From Zeugodacus cucurbitae (taxonomy: Eukaryota; Arthropoda; Insecta; Diptera; Tephritidae): a DNA stretch of 64,000 nt. Each line of letters opens with the position of its first letter. Positions within the stretch are counted from its first letter, which is position 1. This document shows, piece by piece, positions 62,141-64,000 of this stretch. The notes beneath the pieces were generated by a model that saw only the letters and a list, made by a program, of their open reading frames with translations, did not search any database and was not told the DNA's origin. The translations under genes were made by a program, and so were the position numbers. The stretch covers positions 56,016,501-56,080,500 of the forward strand of contig NC_071670.1 of NCBI RefSeq assembly GCF_028554725.1. The letters are read 5' to 3'.

Positions 62141-64000
62141 TCATTTAAATGTTTTATGAGTAAGCTGTTAGATAAATTTTTATTGCATTTCCGCTTAATA
62201 TTGTTTGATGAGTAAGTGCTATGACAAGCAAATTTACGCAACTGTGTTCATATGGAAGAGTGGCCTAAGTCGAGTTGAGCAAGAACTCAGTTACTGTTTC
62301 AATATTTTTCCAAGAGTTTGCCTCTAAGGTGAAATTTATTTCCGACATATCAATACGTAATCATTTAAAAACAATTATTTATTGTCACAAATATTCATAT
62401 TTGATGTTGGCTACTTTTTTACGAACACTAATAATTAATATGTACATATGTATGTGTGTATGCAAACAACTTCCACCGCTAGACAAAACAAATAACTTTT
62501 ACAATTATTTATGTAAAAGCAATTTATATTCAAAATCGCCTATCTCATGTTACGAACTGATAAGAATCGTTTAAAACTTTAAGACTTTCGTGTTGTTTTG
62601 AGTCATATGTATAAATATAAATGCATTTGTGCAAAATAATGGCTATCTTTCTATTTCAAAATCTAATATTTAATTTAACGATATAACCACACCAAAACTG
62701 AAAATATTTGACTTCGATCATTTTAAAAGTTACAATGTTTTGGGATGTTTTTATTCGTAATCATGTAAATCACTTTTATTACGAATACACGAATGTTGTG
62801 GTTAGAACAAATGAAATATGATGCAACAATATAATAATTGCACTTCCACTGAAAAATTAAAAGAAAAATAATATGCAATCGAGCGGTCAGGCGTGTCAAT
62901 TACAAAATAAATAGATGCAATAAACTTTAATATATACGAATAGAATGTAAGCAAATGTGTGATCGAAGTATTTTGAAAATATTGTAATTCAACTACGCTT
63001 TGGTTTAAACTCTTTACTGGCGTGCCTGCTCGAACTGCAAATTTATCGATTTCCCAATTAAACGAAATATCCTTTCGATCGTTATAGCGGTTTATGCATA
63101 AAAATCGTGTTTCAGCGGCAACTACTATTTGCAATATATCACCTCAACATTTTCACCATCATCAGTAACATTATATGCATTTACATGCATATGTACATAT
63201 GTATATATGAATAATGGCCAACAGCGTTAGCCGCCTCATCAGCATCACATTGTTCACCAGAGGGAATTAAATGCGATATAATAAATAATTGCCCGACAGG
63301 AGGCTACCTTCATCTCTACCATATTATTACTCATATTGTACAAAATATACATTGCACTTGCACTTCAGTCACGGCATTGCAGCCACAGCAACAGAATTCT
63401 TGGTGACAGTGCAACAACAGTTTGTCTGCCTGGAAACTGACAACTTCAAGCTTCAACAGCGTCCTTTGCTTTGCAGTCTTCTGGTGGTTGCACATAAAGC
63501 TTGCATTTTATTTTAGCTATGAGCTTAATACATTATGTCTACATATAGCCTAGATGCAGTCAACTACAGACGTGTATATAACTGCATATGTTATACATAG
63601 TCTAAATACATATATTTTTGCTATCTTTCAATTATTCTGTGCAATTTGAACTGCCACCGACATACATATTTGCTCAACTCCCACACATTTAACTGACTGC
63701 AACATCATACATACACTTGTGGATGCCATGAGTTTGGCTGGTTGTTTGCCTATCGTCACTTCATCACTGTCAACTTCAACACCAGCACCGACGCCGGCAC
63801 CTTAATTATAAATATGGACAAATACATGCATATCAGAGTATATGCACATAAGTATATGTATGTTGCTCAGAGTCTATAGGAATATATTCATATGTGCATA
63901 TATATTATTTACATACGTGATAGTATGTGTATGTGCAAAACCCTATGTAAAATGTGAATTTATTGTTTTATTGCTCATGCTGTCAGTAAATTTTATCTTA
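62141..64000. other. Right-edge sequence, no gene seen
   Basis: AT-rich until about 63200, then somewhat richer in GC to 63530 (CAGTCACGGCATTGCAGCCAC), with an open frame at 63289-63516 that has no recognisable domain. Short GTATAT/CATATG runs close the window. Confidence 0.35.

Noticed and set aside
1..64000. CRISPR arrays, rRNA or tRNA genes, bacterial-type operons or phage
   Set aside because: No regular spacer arrays, and no T-arm and anticodon layout recognised by eye; introns and composition show an animal nuclear genome.

Overview
The window looks like nuclear DNA of a higher fly, most likely a tephritid fruit fly (Bactrocera, Ceratitis or Anastrepha grade). It is AT-rich, has short genes with GT-AG introns and fly-like proteins, and carries long poly-Gln tracts coded by mixed CAG/CAA. 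A mariner-type element and dispersed repeats of a kind I recall from tephritid genomes are present. The species call is inference from style and protein similarity; no search was run.

Layout. Positions 1-1839 (minus): 5' two thirds of a heparan-alpha-glucosaminide N-acetyltransferase (HGSNAT) gene, eight exons, running off the left edge. 4935-5602 (minus): complete two-exon Ykt6 R-SNARE. 6312-6710 (minus): small secreted Pro/Thr-then-Arg-rich protein of unknown function. 7562-7960 (plus): an inverted, almost identical but broken copy of it. 8599-9555 (plus): complete three-exon NFU1 iron-sulfur scaffold. About 10850-14804 (plus): two-coding-exon p68/DDX5-type DEAD-box RNA helicase with Gly/Asn-rich and Gln-rich flanks. 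14805-23256: 8.5 kb with no convincing gene, probably 3' UTRs of two convergent genes plus repeats. 23257-26690 (minus): dsRNA-binding protein that I read as DIP1, with possible micro-exons. 28213-29490: a mariner/Tc1-class element with a full-length transposase frame whose second catalytic Asp has become Gly.

From about 29.5 kb to the right edge the window is dominated by non-coding DNA of what looks like one or more large regulatory genes: GA- and CAG-rich leader-like sequence ending in a splice donor at 33428, GC-richer promoter-like islands, and one clear coding exon (44623-45321, plus) for a Gln-rich nuclear-type protein. Intron-like DNA follows, holding two adjacent inverted-repeat elements (46.6-47.3 kb) and two probable minus-strand exons (55803-55881, 56708-56785).

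The genes are not an operon or pathway. The identifiable ones are housekeeping functions: lysosomal heparan sulfate breakdown, membrane fusion, mitochondrial Fe-S assembly and RNA metabolism. From memory, NFU1 and DIP1 are both near the base of the Drosophila X, where DIP1 borders the flamenco piRNA cluster. The neighbourhood here is therefore worth comparing with that locus, although nothing in the sequence itself proves a piRNA cluster.
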